A stretch of DNA of 49,944 bases from an uncultured Olsenella sp. Its GTDB lineage: Bacteria > Actinomycetota > Coriobacteriia > Coriobacteriales > Atopobiaceae. This document shows positions 49,691 to 49,944 of the stretch, piece after piece. Position 1 is the stretch's first letter. Each line of letters begins with the position of its first letter. Made by a program: the position numbers and the translations under genes. A model generated the notes under the pieces. That model had not been told where the DNA came from and did not search any database. It saw only the letters and a list, made by a program, of their open reading frames with translations. Location: NCBI GenBank assembly GCA_947253595.1, contig CAMXZR010000001.1, positions 1 through 49,944 of the forward strand, in the 5' to 3' direction.

Positions 49691-49944
49691 GAGGAGCTCC
49701 TTTCCCTCGGCTCGGCCCCGGCGAACGACCGGAACCCCACGTTTCTTTCCCCCGATGATACCCAAGGGCCGACGCAACGCGCGGCGGGACGGACCAGCAA
49801 AGTCAACGCGTCGCGCGGGCACTGGTGCGCGCGTCGTTGCGGCGCTCGGCGAGCAGGCGTAAAGTCAGGTGGACGAGAGGCCCCTCGGCCGTCCTCGCAC
49901 GGCCGCGGCAATACGCGGGACAGCCTTCGGCCCCACCCACATGC
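49691..49944. other. Window end without a supported gene
   Basis: 254 bases upstream of the membrane-protein gene. I see no frame with a ribosome site. The next gene must begin outside the window. Confidence 0.4.

Overview
The window is about 50 kb of high-G+C bacterial chromosome (roughly two thirds G+C by eye, with strong G/C third-position bias that creates long antisense shadow frames). It encodes an LPXTG surface protein, a dlt-like operon, an APC permease, a UPF0371 protein, a lone PTS IIA-Glc, an extracellular PASTA protein and Tat-type lipoproteins. This fits a Gram-positive Coriobacteriia member, most likely Atopobiaceae (Olsenella-like); the assignment is inferred from gene content and composition only. 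I saw no rRNA, tRNA, CRISPR array, insertion sequence or phage genes.

Layout. 0.1-6.5 kb: a secreted NlpC/P60-like hydrolase, a LysR / amidohydrolase / APC permease locus, a lone prepilin peptidase and a SixA-like phosphatase. 6.7-9.4 kb: a broken LPXTG-anchored NEAT-like/leucine-rich-repeat surface protein behind an AT-rich operator/promoter region. 9.4-15.8 kb: yaaA, a YejK-type nucleoid protein, PTS IIA, a GNAT enzyme, gldA and a UPF0371 protein. 15.8-17.5 kb: a solitary VSR/DUF559-like nuclease-fold gene flanked by GCGCA-rich non-coding DNA. 17.6-21.7 kb: a three-gene Fe3+-type ABC importer. 21.9-23.2 kb: marR-degV pair. 23.4-26.9 kb: a TPP-riboswitch-controlled thiamine-precursor importer, with a second, degenerate riboswitch copy upstream. 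27-30.5 kb: a spermidine-synthase-like protein, then an alpha/beta hydrolase coupled to glpK. 30.6-35.8 kb: SPFH + Arc-like pair, M20 peptidase, PASTA protein, GIY-YIG protein and an unknown protein. 35.8-40.6 kb: O-acetylhomoserine sulfhydrylase, a short sugar-phosphate transferase, a membrane protein and pepT. 40.8-47.1 kb: a five-gene dlt-like operon. 47.4-49.7 kb: XRE and LysR regulators, a small acidic protein and a membrane protein.

The best candidate for an undescribed system is the operon at 40.8-47.1 kb. It joins an MBOAT acyltransferase, a DltD/SGNH-like protein, a DltA-like adenylation enzyme, a fold-type-III PLP decarboxylase and a small acyl carrier protein. The PLP enzyme, which normal dlt operons lack, suggests the carrier-bound amino acid is changed (decarboxylated or epimerised) before it is moved to a cell-envelope acceptor. 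Other notable points are the tandem intact/decayed TPP riboswitches, a dispersed family of roughly 100-nt intergenic elements (most clearly at 26.9 and 40.7 kb), and the surface-protein pseudogene with three single-base losses in homopolymers plus a nonsense codon.
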